This document shows positions 12,821 through 20,215 of a DNA stretch of 35,522 nt, piece after piece. The notes beneath the pieces were generated by a model. It saw only the letters and a list, made by a program, of their open reading frames with translations, did no database searches and had not been told where the DNA came from. Both the position numbers and the translations under genes were made by a program. The stretch is from a virus: IMG/VR virus record IMGVR_UViG_3300018432_000030, positions 1-35,522 of that record. One strand, 5' to 3'. How positions within the stretch are numbered: the first letter of the stretch is position 1; every line of letters begins with the position of its first letter.

Positions 12821-13435
12821 ATGCAGGTGAGTGTTCGCGTCGGACCCGTTCAGTTCCACGGCTGGCGCGCCTTCCTGTACTGGTCGTGCGCTGCGCTGGT
12901 CGTCCTGACGGCTCGGCTGCTGACGTGGTCAGTGTGCCGCCCCCGCACGTCGGGCGCGCTGCTCGGCTCGGCGGTACTGCTGTGGGGCGCACTCGAGCAC
13001 CCGGTCGCGACGCTGCTGCTGCTGTGGCTGCCGCTCGAGGTCGGGCACGCGTGGTCGGTGTACGCGCCGCTGTCGTGGCGCCGGCGGGCGCGGCCCGCCC
13101 TGCTGGCCCGTTGGCGGTCGCTGTGGCTGTACCGCCGCACATGGCGCACGGCGATGCAAGTCGCCGAGCTCGACAGGCGGGACCGCGACGGGCGGCTCGA
13201 GGTTCCGCGGCTCGGGCGGGTGCGGTGCACCGCGACCGCCGACGTGGTGCAGGTGCGTGCGCTGCTCGGGCAGCGGTTCAGCGACTATGAGACAGCCGGG
13301 CCGATGCTGGCGCACGTGTTCGGGGCGACCGGGTTCACGGTGCACCGCGGCGACGACCGCAGGTTGACCCTCGAGCTCGTCCGCGGCAAGCGTGGCCGCT
13401 CGTGGAACCGCGGCGCCCTCGACTACGGCGAATAG
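12821..13435 (+). CDS. plus-strand membrane protein resembling the N-terminal part of FtsK/TraB-type translocases (204 aa)
   Basis: Hydrophobic segments at about 16-36 and 46-72 predict two membrane helices, followed by a basic region (RRRARPALLARWRSLWLYRR) and a soluble domain of 90 residues. That domain (GRVRCTATADVVQVRALLGQ, then an ending with FGATGFTVHRGDDRRLTLEL) resembles the membrane-proximal domain of plasmid TraB/FtsK-SpoIIIE proteins of actinomycetes. The ATPase core (Walker A/B) is absent. It is divergent from the repressor gene and opposes the late genes, a position typical of genes expressed from a repressed phage genome. Exclusion or immunity is one possible role. The start (ATG 12821 or GTG 12827) has only a weak ribosome binding site. 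Confidence 0.7.
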   Translation: MQVSVRVGPVQFHGWRAFLYWSCAALVVLTARLLTWSVCRPRTSGALLGSAVLLWGALEHPVATLLLLWLPLEVGHAWSVYAPLSWRRRARPALLARWRSLWLYRRTWRTAMQVAELDRRDRDGRLEVPRLGRVRCTATADVVQVRALLGQRFSDYETAGPMLAHVFGATGFTVHRGDDRRLTLELVRGKRGRSWNRGALDYGE

Positions 13436-13438
13436 GCA

Positions 13439-13488
13439 GCACCCCCGCCTACCTTCCGGCTCGTAGGTCCGGGGTGTGACGGGGGTGC
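13439..13488. terminator. bidirectional hairpin between convergent genes
   Basis: Outer arms GCACCCCCG (13439-13447) and CGGGGGTGC (13480-13488) enclose an inner hairpin CCTAC/GTAGG (13448-13452 with 13463-13467). It starts 4 bases after the plus-strand gene stop and ends 48 bases before the last late gene stop, so it can terminate both convergent transcripts. Confidence 0.65.
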
Positions 13489-13535
13489 GTCCCTGTCTCG
13501 ACGGACGGGATCAGCCGCGCGAGACGAGGTCGAGC

Positions 13536-13796
13536 CTAGAACGGCGAGCGGTCGCCCGACGTCATCGCCTGCGCGTAGCGGGCGACGAGCTCGGCAGCTG
13601 CGCCGTGCCCCGAGCCCGACAGCATCGCGGCGACGTCGTTCAGCGTCCGGGCCTTCGTCGTCGCCAACCACCCGACGAGCTCGGGGTCGCTGCTGATGTG
13701 CCGCACGAGCCTGCGTTGCCGGGCGCGCGGCGTATCGGACGCGCCGCCGTCGGTCGCCCGACGGTTCGGTCGGGATTCGTACTGCTCGGCGGTCAC
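13536..13796 (-). CDS. last late gene, unknown function (86 aa)
   Basis: GTG overlaps the previous stop (GTGA). The N-terminal 30 residues are polar and basic; the C-terminal 55 form a helical domain (LVGWLATTKARTLNDVAAML, then AAAELVARYAQAM). It follows the fibre genes and precedes the hairpin, so it is expressed with them. A tail-associated or chaperone role is possible but not shown. Confidence 0.7.
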   Translation of the reverse strand: MTAEQYESRPNRRATDGGASDTPRARQRRLVRHISSDPELVGWLATTKARTLNDVAAMLSGSGHGAAAELVARYAQAMTSGDRSPF

Positions 13797-14638
13797 GGGC
13801 TCGTCGCGATCTCGACGGTCACCGGCTGAACGGTCGACCCGTCCCACACCCCGTCGAGGGTCAGCGGCTGCTCTGCCGCGCCGTCCCACAGGTGCCAGGT
13901 CTGTTCGGGCGCGTAGTCGGCGACAGCGATCCCGTAGCGGTCCTGCACATAGGAATGCCACACGACCCGCTCGGCGACGGTGAGCGGGTGATCCCAGATG
14001 CAGAACTCCCACATGCGCGCGGGCAGACAGTTGCTGCTGCCCGAGTTGGACAGGAACAGCCGGAAAGTGGCTGCCGCGCCTGTGTTCGGGGGCAGGTCGG
14101 TGGTCGCGGCGGTCGCACCGTCGCTGGTGCCGTTGTGGAACACCTCGGCTTGATACCTGTCGGCGGCGGCGGTGATGACGTTCGGCACCCCGGTGTTGAT
14201 CGCGTCGCGGGTGTCGGTCCCGGCGCTGGCGCCGCCCTCCCGGTAGTTGGTGAGGCTGACGCTGGTCGTCGTCGGCACGTTCAGTATGAACCGGCGCGCC
14301 GCGACGGTGGCGCCGTAGACGGATGCGATGCCGCGCGGCGTGGTGCCGCTGGTGCGTTTCCACACAACGGCGACCGTGTAGTCGTCGGGCATGTCGAGGG
14401 AACCGGCCAGGGACACCCCCGACGTTGCGGTCGTGCTGACACAGGGGATGCCGTTGCCCTCACCGGGGGCGGTGAGGCGGACCGGCGCGACCGTAGCGGG
14501 GGACGAGGGGGCGAGCGACTGCCCGGCGACCCGGTCGACCCACGTCGAGACGGGATCGCCGTCGGCCTTGCCTGCGGTGGCGTCGTCGGACCGCCACCAG
14601 CGGAATAGGCCAGGGACGTCGGCGGGTGAGCGGGTCAT
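13793..14638 (-). CDS. LamG/concanavalin-like minor tail protein (281 aa)
   Basis: Residues about 8-235 read as a jelly-roll lectin-like domain of the LamG type: PGLFRWWRSDDA at the start, alternating strands with DDYTVAVVWKRTSG, then MWEFCIWDHPLTVAERVVWH near the end, the classic closing segment of such domains in phage proteins. The C-terminal 45 residues (LTLDGVWDGSTVQPVTVEI) resemble tail-fibre decorations. ATGA overlap with the fibre gene upstream. It probably binds host surface glycans. Confidence 0.75.
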   Translation of the reverse strand: MTRSPADVPGLFRWWRSDDATAGKADGDPVSTWVDRVAGQSLAPSSPATVAPVRLTAPGEGNGIPCVSTTATSGVSLAGSLDMPDDYTVAVVWKRTSGTTPRGIASVYGATVAARRFILNVPTTTSVSLTNYREGGASAGTDTRDAINTGVPNVITAAADRYQAEVFHNGTSDGATAATTDLPPNTGAAATFRLFLSNSGSSNCLPARMWEFCIWDHPLTVAERVVWHSYVQDRYGIAVADYAPEQTWHLWDGAAEQPLTLDGVWDGSTVQPVTVEIATSP

Positions 14639-15261
14639 GCCGTGCGGTAGATGATCGTCCCGGCAGCGGTGCCACCGGGTACGGGCGCCCCCGCGGCCAG
14701 GACAAGAATCGGTTTCCCGGTCAGGTCGCTGTATGCGCCGGTCGCGGCGACGTCGGCGAGGTCGGTCGCGAGGATCGCCCGCACCTGTTCGTCGCTGTAT
14801 CCGTCACCGCCGACGAGCCCCGTCAGCACCTCGGCCAGCTGCTCGGCGGTCAACGTTCCCGTCAGCCCCGCGATCGATGACACGGCGGGCACCGACGCGG
14901 GGGCGACGACCGACGTCGCAACCGGCAGCAGCGACTCGAGCGGCACCTGCGGCACCGCGGCGGGCAGCAGAACACGCCGCGCCTGCGGCGCCTCGACTCC
15001 CGACAGTTGCCAGAACACCCAATAGCCGAGCAGCGACGGCGACGAGCCCGGGTCGTCCGATGCGGGCAGAACGACCGACCCGACCCCATCGTCGTCGAGA
15101 GTGACGACAGTCGGCGCGTCGAGAATTTTCGTCCCGGTCGGCACATGCAGCAGCGGCGCCTCGGGCTGGAAAGTGACCGTCCCGCGCGCCGCGCTGCCAT
15201 CGGATCTGAGATACGGGCCAACGTCGACAGTGACCGTCGCGAGCCCGTCGGGTAGCGCCAT
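14635..15261 (-). CDS. putative tail fibre/minor tail protein (208 aa)
   Basis: The N-terminal 95 residues form a β-rich domain (ATVTVDVGPYLRSDGSAARG, later DPGSSPSLLGYWVFWQL). Residues about 135-190 contain GLTGTLTAEQLAEVL and YSDLTGKPI, a segment common in fibre proteins of actinophages. ATG 15261 is taken as start, with a weak ribosome binding site, 44 bases after the holin stop. With the LamG protein downstream it may form a receptor-binding complex. Confidence 0.7.
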   Translation of the reverse strand: MALPDGLATVTVDVGPYLRSDGSAARGTVTFQPEAPLLHVPTGTKILDAPTVVTLDDDGVGSVVLPASDDPGSSPSLLGYWVFWQLSGVEAPQARRVLLPAAVPQVPLESLLPVATSVVAPASVPAVSSIAGLTGTLTAEQLAEVLTGLVGGDGYSDEQVRAILATDLADVAATGAYSDLTGKPILVLAAGAPVPGGTAAGTIIYRTA

Positions 15262-15305
15262 GCCGTCAGTCTGCCCGAACCGTAGCGGCGTGCTCGGCGA
15301 CGAGG

Positions 15306-15563
15306 TCAGCCACGGCTGCGCGAGTAGCCGACGACGAGCGTGCACAGCGCCGTGACGATCAGCCCGACCGTGCCCTGCACCTCCGTCGGTACGGGTCCGT
15401 CGAACACGAACATGCCGAGCCCCCAGAGCACCCCGGGCAGCAGGGTGCTCGCGTACTGCGCGACCGCGGCGGCGCGCTCGGCGCGGTCCCGCTCGTCGTC
15501 GACGGGCGCGGCGTGGTCGGCGACGTCGGCGCGCTGTGGCTCGACGATGTGACTCGTGGACAT
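15306..15563 (-). CDS. holin (85 aa)
   Basis: An acidic cytoplasmic N-terminus (residues 1-36) is followed by two hydrophobic helices, about 38-54 (STLLPGVLWGLGMFVF) and 62-80 (GTVGLIVTALCTLVVGYS), with a short basic tail. Topology, size and the position after the endolysin gene match actinophage holins. The start at 15563 has a weak ribosome binding site; 127 bases between endolysin and holin contain no convincing gene. Confidence 0.8.
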   Translation of the reverse strand: MSTSHIVEPQRADVADHAAPVDDERDRAERAAAVAQYASTLLPGVLWGLGMFVFDGPVPTEVQGTVGLIVTALCTLVVGYSRSRG

Positions 15564-15690
15564 GTGCCCATCATCGGCAGGATCGGGCGGCCCCCCGAGC
15601 ATCTGCTGTGACAACGTCCCGGGCGGATCAGCACAGCATGTGCCGACGGCGGTCACGGTCGGGTCGCGCCGCGCCCCACGGACCACACGG

Positions 15691-16443
15691 TCACCATCGG
15701 GCGCCCCGGGCGGCGAACGCGGCAATCGTCCGCGGCCCGACGACCCGCCCGTTCGCGTCCGGCCCGGTCACCCCGCACTGCGCCTGCGCCCGCCGCACGA
15801 CGTCGACGGTCTGCTCGAGGTAGTTCCCGAGCGGGGTCAGCAGCGGCAGCGCCGGGTTCCACTTGTATGCGTTCAGGAACCGCTGCAGCGCGATCACCCG
15901 CGAGTCGGTCCGCATCCCGTAGGACAGCGGGACCATGCCCGCGGCGGGGTCGGCGGGGTTGCGGACGGTCGCGGGTCCGACCTGCCCCGCGTAGGCGGGG
16001 TGCGCGTACAGGACGACCGCCGACGTCGACCGCTTGCGGCGCCACACCCCGCCGCCCATGCGCTGATTCCCGGCAGCCCCCGACGTCGTGTTGCCCTCGA
16101 TCGTGGTCAGCGTCCCGTCGGCGTTGACCGCCTCGACGAGCCCGACGTGACTGATCCGGTCGACCCCGTCCCCGGGCCAGTCGAACAGCACGAGGTCGCC
16201 GACCCTCGGTGTGCGGTCGGCGCGTCCCTGCTTCTGGTAGTACGCGGCGAGGGTCGGCGTGTACGCGGTTTTCGGGATGAGCGCGCCGGCGCCCGCCTGC
16301 CCGAACACCCACCAGCAGAACTGCGCGCACCACGCGACCCGATCCGCCCCGTACGCCTTGCCGTACGGGTTGGTACCGCCCGAGCCCTCGACGGTGCCGA
16401 TCTGCGTGCGGGCGACGTCGAGCACCCGAGCGGCGGTCGTCAC
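15691..16443 (-). CDS. endolysin with CHAP domain (250 aa)
   Basis: Peptidoglycan hydrolase released by the holin at lysis. Residues 5-140 form a CHAP cysteine amidase/peptidase: catalytic Cys39 in VAWCAQFCWW, His99 in RISHVGLVE, then Glu116 and Asn118 in TIEGN. Residues about 170-245 (SYGMRTDSRVIALQRFLNAY, ending VGPRTIAAFAA) resemble a peptidoglycan-binding domain. There is no signal peptide, consistent with holin-dependent export. GTG overlaps the previous stop (GTGA). Confidence 0.92.
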   Translation of the reverse strand: MTTAARVLDVARTQIGTVEGSGGTNPYGKAYGADRVAWCAQFCWWVFGQAGAGALIPKTAYTPTLAAYYQKQGRADRTPRVGDLVLFDWPGDGVDRISHVGLVEAVNADGTLTTIEGNTTSGAAGNQRMGGGVWRRKRSTSAVVLYAHPAYAGQVGPATVRNPADPAAGMVPLSYGMRTDSRVIALQRFLNAYKWNPALPLLTPLGNYLEQTVDVVRRAQAQCGVTGPDANGRVVGPRTIAAFAARGARW

Positions 16444-16589
16444 TGCTGTTCGCTGTCGGTGCCATCGGGCAGGTCGGCGGGGTCCTGCGATGGCTGCTCG
16501 TCGGGGTCGTCGGGCTGCGGACCGTTGTCGGTCGGCTGCACCTGATCGTCGGTGTCGGTCATGTCCTCGAGCGGGGTCGGGTCGGTCAT
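16440..16589 (-). CDS. acidic, intrinsically disordered 49-aa protein
   Basis: ATGA and GTGA overlaps couple it to the hydrolase before it and the endolysin after it. It consists almost wholly of Asp, Pro, Gln, Glu and Thr and has no hydrophobic core. It could be a linker-like tail component or an accessory to lysis; no function is assigned. Confidence 0.6.
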   Translation of the reverse strand: MTDPTPLEDMTDTDDQVQPTDNGPQPDDPDEQPSQDPADLPDGTDSEQQ

Positions 16590-17239
16590 GGTGCTACCTC
16601 CGGGGTGAGTGCCGCGGCGATCCGCGGCGCGATCAGGTCGGCGAGGTAAGCATGCCCGCGGGTGTTGGGGTGCAACCCGTCGGACCCGATCAGGTCGGGG
16701 CGCCCGGCGAACCACTGCTCGGCGAGCGGGTCGACGAACGTCGCCCCGACCGCGTCGGCTGCGGACCGGACGGCGTCGCGTAGCGCCCACATGACCGCGG
16801 TCACGTCGCCGTTCGGGTACTGCGGTCCGATGACCAGCAGCGGCGCGTCGGGCGCCCATGCCCGGATCGCGCCGTAGGTGACGACCGCGGCGAGGTAGAC
16901 GGCGAGCGGCGACCACGGGCGGTCGTTGATCGACCCGAATACGACGATGAGGTCGGGCTGCTCGACCGGGGCGACGGTCGTCATGTACGGCAGCGTGACA
17001 CCGTCGCCGAGGTCGACGTAGCCGCAGCCGCCCACCCCATTGTTTACGGTCTCGACGTCGAGCTCGCGGGCGACGAGCCGCACCCAGCCACGTTCGCCTG
17101 TCGACCGCCCGTCGGTGAACGAATCGCCGAACACGACCACCCGCGGCAGCGGCGGGGGCGTCGGCGGGGGCGGCACGTCGTCGGGTCCGAGCAGCAGCAG
17201 CCCGCGCTCGAACAGCCACCCCGCGGGGGGTTCGGTCAT
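16586..17239 (-). CDS. SGNH/GDSL hydrolase, tail-associated esterase (217 aa)
   Basis: All four blocks of the SGNH family are visible: FGDSFTDG (37-44, nucleophile Ser40), NNGVGGCG (66-73), FGSINDRP (101-108, Asn105) and SDGLHPN (186-192, Asp187 and His190). A proline-rich linker (21-32) joins a short N-terminus to the enzyme. Embedded among minor tail genes, it most likely removes acyl groups from host envelope polysaccharide or glycolipid, helping adsorption. The exact substrate is unknown. Start ATG 17239 lacks a clear ribosome binding site and is 9 bases after the previous stop. Confidence 0.88.
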   Translation of the reverse strand: MTEPPAGWLFERGLLLLGPDDVPPPPTPPPLPRVVVFGDSFTDGRSTGERGWVRLVARELDVETVNNGVGGCGYVDLGDGVTLPYMTTVAPVEQPDLIVVFGSINDRPWSPLAVYLAAVVTYGAIRAWAPDAPLLVIGPQYPNGDVTAVMWALRDAVRSAADAVGATFVDPLAEQWFAGRPDLIGSDGLHPNTRGHAYLADLIAPRIAAALTPEVAP

Positions 17240-17248
17240 CGTCGACGG

Positions 17249-18118
17249 TCAGAATCCCGCGACTGTCTGCAACGGGTAAAAACCCGCGTTCAGCTGCACC
17301 TGCGCTCCTGTTGCGAGTGACCGTCCGGGCGCGACAGCGGTCAGCCGCACGACTCCCGCGTTCGTCATGTATCCCTGGGTCAGCCCGCCCGACGCGTGCG
17401 CCTGCATGGGCACGTTCAGCGGCGGGGTGTAGGCAGCGGCAAGGGTGCCTAGGTCGATGTTCGCGACGTCGCCGTCGGCGCCGACGGTGATCGCTGCCCC
17501 TGTTCGGGTCCATAGGGTGTCGCAATAACACAGGTCGAGCCCGTATCGCCGCAGGTACATGGAAGTGAGCGACCAGCCCGCGACGATGCCCGTCACGAGT
17601 CCCGACGTCTCGTCGAGCGCGGGCCATGCCACGTTTCGGCGCACCGCCCCGAGGTCGCCCGGCACCCGCTCGTCGACGATGTTCGTCAGCGTCGTGCCCG
17701 ACCCGCCCGGGGTCTGCCAGCGGTGCAGCGGAAGATCCCACACCCCGTCCTCGGCCTGTGTCAGCGCCGGCACGGCGGGGGACACGGCGGGGGTGCCCTG
17801 CAGGATCACGGGCAGCACCGTTTTCGCGGCGAGGTCGCGGCGCAGCACGAGCCGGTCGATGCGCGGGTTCGCGTTCGTGTTCGTGGCAAGCGTCGTCGAC
17901 CATGCGGTGCCCGTGCGCTCGTACCCGGCGCCGCGCACGTGCGCCCGCCCGAGCGCCATCGTCACTGTCAGCCCCGACACGGTCAGCCCGAGGTCGCCCG
18001 CCGTCGACGCGGTGAACGTCGACCCGTACACCCCCGACAGTTCCCGCGCGAATGCGTCCCGGTACCACTGCGCCTGCGTCCAGGTCACCCCGTCGAACGG
18101 TCCGTACACGTCCGGCAT
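17249..18118 (-). CDS. minor tail protein, possible receptor-binding/baseplate subunit (289 aa)
   Basis: ATG 18118 follows GGGGAGA. Residues 1-115 have a helix (TWTQAQWYRDAFARELSGVY) followed by β-strands and NPRIDRLVLRRDL, a pattern common in baseplate-type minor tail proteins of actinophages. Residues 150-289 are β-rich and glycine/alanine-rich, as in receptor-binding heads. Position between the gp37-like protein and the esterase fits. The exact role is inferred. Confidence 0.75.
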   Translation of the reverse strand: MPDVYGPFDGVTWTQAQWYRDAFARELSGVYGSTFTASTAGDLGLTVSGLTVTMALGRAHVRGAGYERTGTAWSTTLATNTNANPRIDRLVLRRDLAAKTVLPVILQGTPAVSPAVPALTQAEDGVWDLPLHRWQTPGGSGTTLTNIVDERVPGDLGAVRRNVAWPALDETSGLVTGIVAGWSLTSMYLRRYGLDLCYCDTLWTRTGAAITVGADGDVANIDLGTLAAAYTPPLNVPMQAHASGGLTQGYMTNAGVVRLTAVAPGRSLATGAQVQLNAGFYPLQTVAGF

Positions 18119-18128
18119 GTCGTCTCCC

Positions 18129-19301
18129 CTACTGGTTGCGCACTAGCCGGGCGAGCCCGGTCGCGACCTTCGCGAGCGTCTTCTGATTCGGTCCGGGCCG
18201 GACAGCTTTCGCGTCCGACGTGCCGACCGCGGGTGTGATCGTCTCCCGACCGCTCGAGTCGACAGCGAACGCGACCTCGCGGACGAGGTCGACGACGGTC
18301 GCCGCGGTCGCCGACCCGGGCAGCCCCACATGCACCGTCACCCGGTCGCCGAGGTCCCAATCGATCCCGTACGTGACGGCGGGGCTGTCGACCGTCTCAG
18401 TCGACAGGGACACGGTGCCGATGCCCTCGGCGACGAGGTCATCGGCGCCCTGCTGCAGATTCGTCGCGCTGTTCTCGTCGCGGCTGTCGATCAGCTGCTC
18501 GATCCGTCGGCCCCACGCGAGGTCGGCGACGTTCACGGACTGCGCGTACCGCCGCGTGCGGGCGGCGAGGTTCCCCGGTCCCGCATTGATCCCGAACGTG
18601 ACCGACGGCGGCAGTTGCTCGTAATCCCACCCGGTCAGGTTCTGCAGGCTCGCCGAGAACCGCACCCCCGCCGACACGTCGCGGGGCGCGTACACGTCGG
18701 CGCGCAGCCCGTCCGCTGTGGTCACCACGCGCACCCCGAGGTCGGCGCCGGACAGCACACCCCACGCGGTGAGCGTCTCGAGCAGCGGCGCCCACTGCGT
18801 CGACCACAGCCGCGACGTGCCGACGAGCGGGTCGTCGCCCATGACGAGAGTTGGCACCCGGCGCGCCGCCTGCGCCCCTGGCCCGGCCTGCTCGCGGATC
18901 AGGTGCCACATAGCCGACGACGCGGGCGCGGTGCGCTGCCAGTAGTCGGCGGTCTGCGCGTTCGGCGCCGCGGCGGGGCTCGGGTAGGTGAGCCGGTCGG
19001 CGAGGTGCTGGTCGTCGCCGAGCCCCTGCACTGTGATCGTTGCTTCGCCGCTGCCCGCGTCCCAGCCGATGCGGCGGGACGAGCCGACCATGCACGACAC
19101 CTGCTGCACCCCGTCGCGGTTCACAACGAACCCCGAGCCGGGGGCGAGCCGCCCGTACGTGTCGGTATCGAACGGCACGGTTAGCTCGCACGCGTCGACC
19201 CCGAGGTGCCGCCGCACCCCCTTGGCGGTGATCAGCGGCACCCCGCCCGACAGCTGATATCCGGCGTCGCGGGTGAACGCCTGCCACACGTGCCCGACCA
19301 T
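18129..19301 (-). CDS. minor tail protein, ReqiPepy6 gp37-like (390 aa)
   Basis: The start overlaps the Dit-like gene stop (TGATG). The pattern VSCMVGSSRRIGWDAGSGEATITVQG, the later NVADLAWGRRIEQLIDSRDEN and a C-terminal β-rich YGIDWDLGDRVTVHVG match the siphovirus ReqiPepy6 gp37-like family, which lies after the distal tail protein and acts as tail-tip or Tal-like hub. It probably joins the tail tube tip to the fibre proteins. No enzymatic motif seen. Confidence 0.82.
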   Translation of the reverse strand: MVGHVWQAFTRDAGYQLSGGVPLITAKGVRRHLGVDACELTVPFDTDTYGRLAPGSGFVVNRDGVQQVSCMVGSSRRIGWDAGSGEATITVQGLGDDQHLADRLTYPSPAAAPNAQTADYWQRTAPASSAMWHLIREQAGPGAQAARRVPTLVMGDDPLVGTSRLWSTQWAPLLETLTAWGVLSGADLGVRVVTTADGLRADVYAPRDVSAGVRFSASLQNLTGWDYEQLPPSVTFGINAGPGNLAARTRRYAQSVNVADLAWGRRIEQLIDSRDENSATNLQQGADDLVAEGIGTVSLSTETVDSPAVTYGIDWDLGDRVTVHVGLPGSATAATVVDLVREVAFAVDSSGRETITPAVGTSDAKAVRPGPNQKTLAKVATGLARLVRNQ

Positions 19302-20215
19302 CAGCGCGCGCCGCTGTACAGCCGGTCAGCCTCGAGGTCGATCCGGCTCGCGGCGCCCGCCCCGGTCAGCAGCGCCTCGACGATGTTCGTTCCGTCGACG
19401 AGCGGCCACAACGCGGGATCGGTGCCGAGCGACCCGAACAAGTTCGCGCCGACCGTTAGCACCGTCCGCTCGTCTACGTCGACGGTCACGACGTTGACCG
19501 CCTGCCGGGTCGGGCGGGTGTCGATGCGGACCCACTGCCCGTCGCCGAACCCTCCGGGCGGGGTCAGCACGAGCTCACTCGTCGTCGTCGTCGCGCCGAC
19601 GGTCGCCGTGTTCCGCAGCGTCAGCTGTGTGCCGGGCCCGCGGACGAGCCACCGCGGGTAGGTGGGCGCGTCGGTGTCGCCGAGGTCGATCGTCGCCTCG
19701 CCCTCGATCGTGGTCGCGGCGAGCGTGATCGGCGGGATCGGAAAGAACGGGGCGGGCGCGGCGAGCCCGTAGCTGTGGTGCAACGTCTCGCCGATCCACC
19801 ACGGGCGCGGCGACCAGAACTCGAGCGCGCAGCGGTACCGCGTGACGCGGTACGTGCCCGTCTCGAGCCCCTTCCGGTAGTAGCAGCGCAGCGACCGCTC
19901 GGTGCCGTCCTCGCCGACCGCGCGTAGCGTGCCCTGCCCGAGACGCGGGCGCAACACGTGCGCCAGGTGACGCACCCGCTGCCGTAGCTCGTCGCCGTCG
20001 GACGCGACGAGGTCCATCCCGAGAGTCGTCGACCGCGACCCGACGTTGATCTGCTGCAGGTCCTCGCCGTCGACCCCCGCGAACGACTGCGTCGCGAACT
20101 CGTATTCGGGGGCGAGCTCGCCGCTCGTCCCCTCGTCGAGCACGTACGTGCCCGCCGACCACTCCGACAGGTCGGTCGTCGAGCCGTCCGCGGCTGTCCA
20201 CAGCCATTGCCTCAT
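19301..20215 (-). CDS. distal tail (Dit-like) protein (304 aa)
   Basis: ATG overlaps the tape-measure stop (ATGA), the usual order tape measure then Dit. The N-terminal region with LAPEYEFATQSFAGVDGEDL and GSRSTTLGMDLVASDGDEL, the RCALEFWSPRPWWIGE segment and a C-terminal β-rich domain are characteristic of siphoviral distal tail proteins, which form the hub ring at the tail tip. Cysteine and tryptophan content is normal. Confidence 0.85.
   Translation of the reverse strand: MRQWLWTAADGSTTDLSEWSAGTYVLDEGTSGELAPEYEFATQSFAGVDGEDLQQINVGSRSTTLGMDLVASDGDELRQRVRHLAHVLRPRLGQGTLRAVGEDGTERSLRCYYRKGLETGTYRVTRYRCALEFWSPRPWWIGETLHHSYGLAAPAPFFPIPPITLAATTIEGEATIDLGDTDAPTYPRWLVRGPGTQLTLRNTATVGATTTTSELVLTPPGGFGDGQWVRIDTRPTRQAVNVVTVDVDERTVLTVGANLFGSLGTDPALWPLVDGTNIVEALLTGAGAASRIDLEADRLYSGAR

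Noticed and set aside
15564-15690. Extra gene or longer holin in the 127-base endolysin-holin gap
   Set aside because: In-frame extension is Pro/Gly/Arg-rich without a good start; no other convincing frame.
15556-16545. Long plus-strand ORF (329 codons) opposite holin and endolysin
   Set aside because: It is the antisense reading of the endolysin gene, whose CHAP motifs and start overlaps are clear; it has no ribosome binding site and a repetitive Arg/Pro composition.
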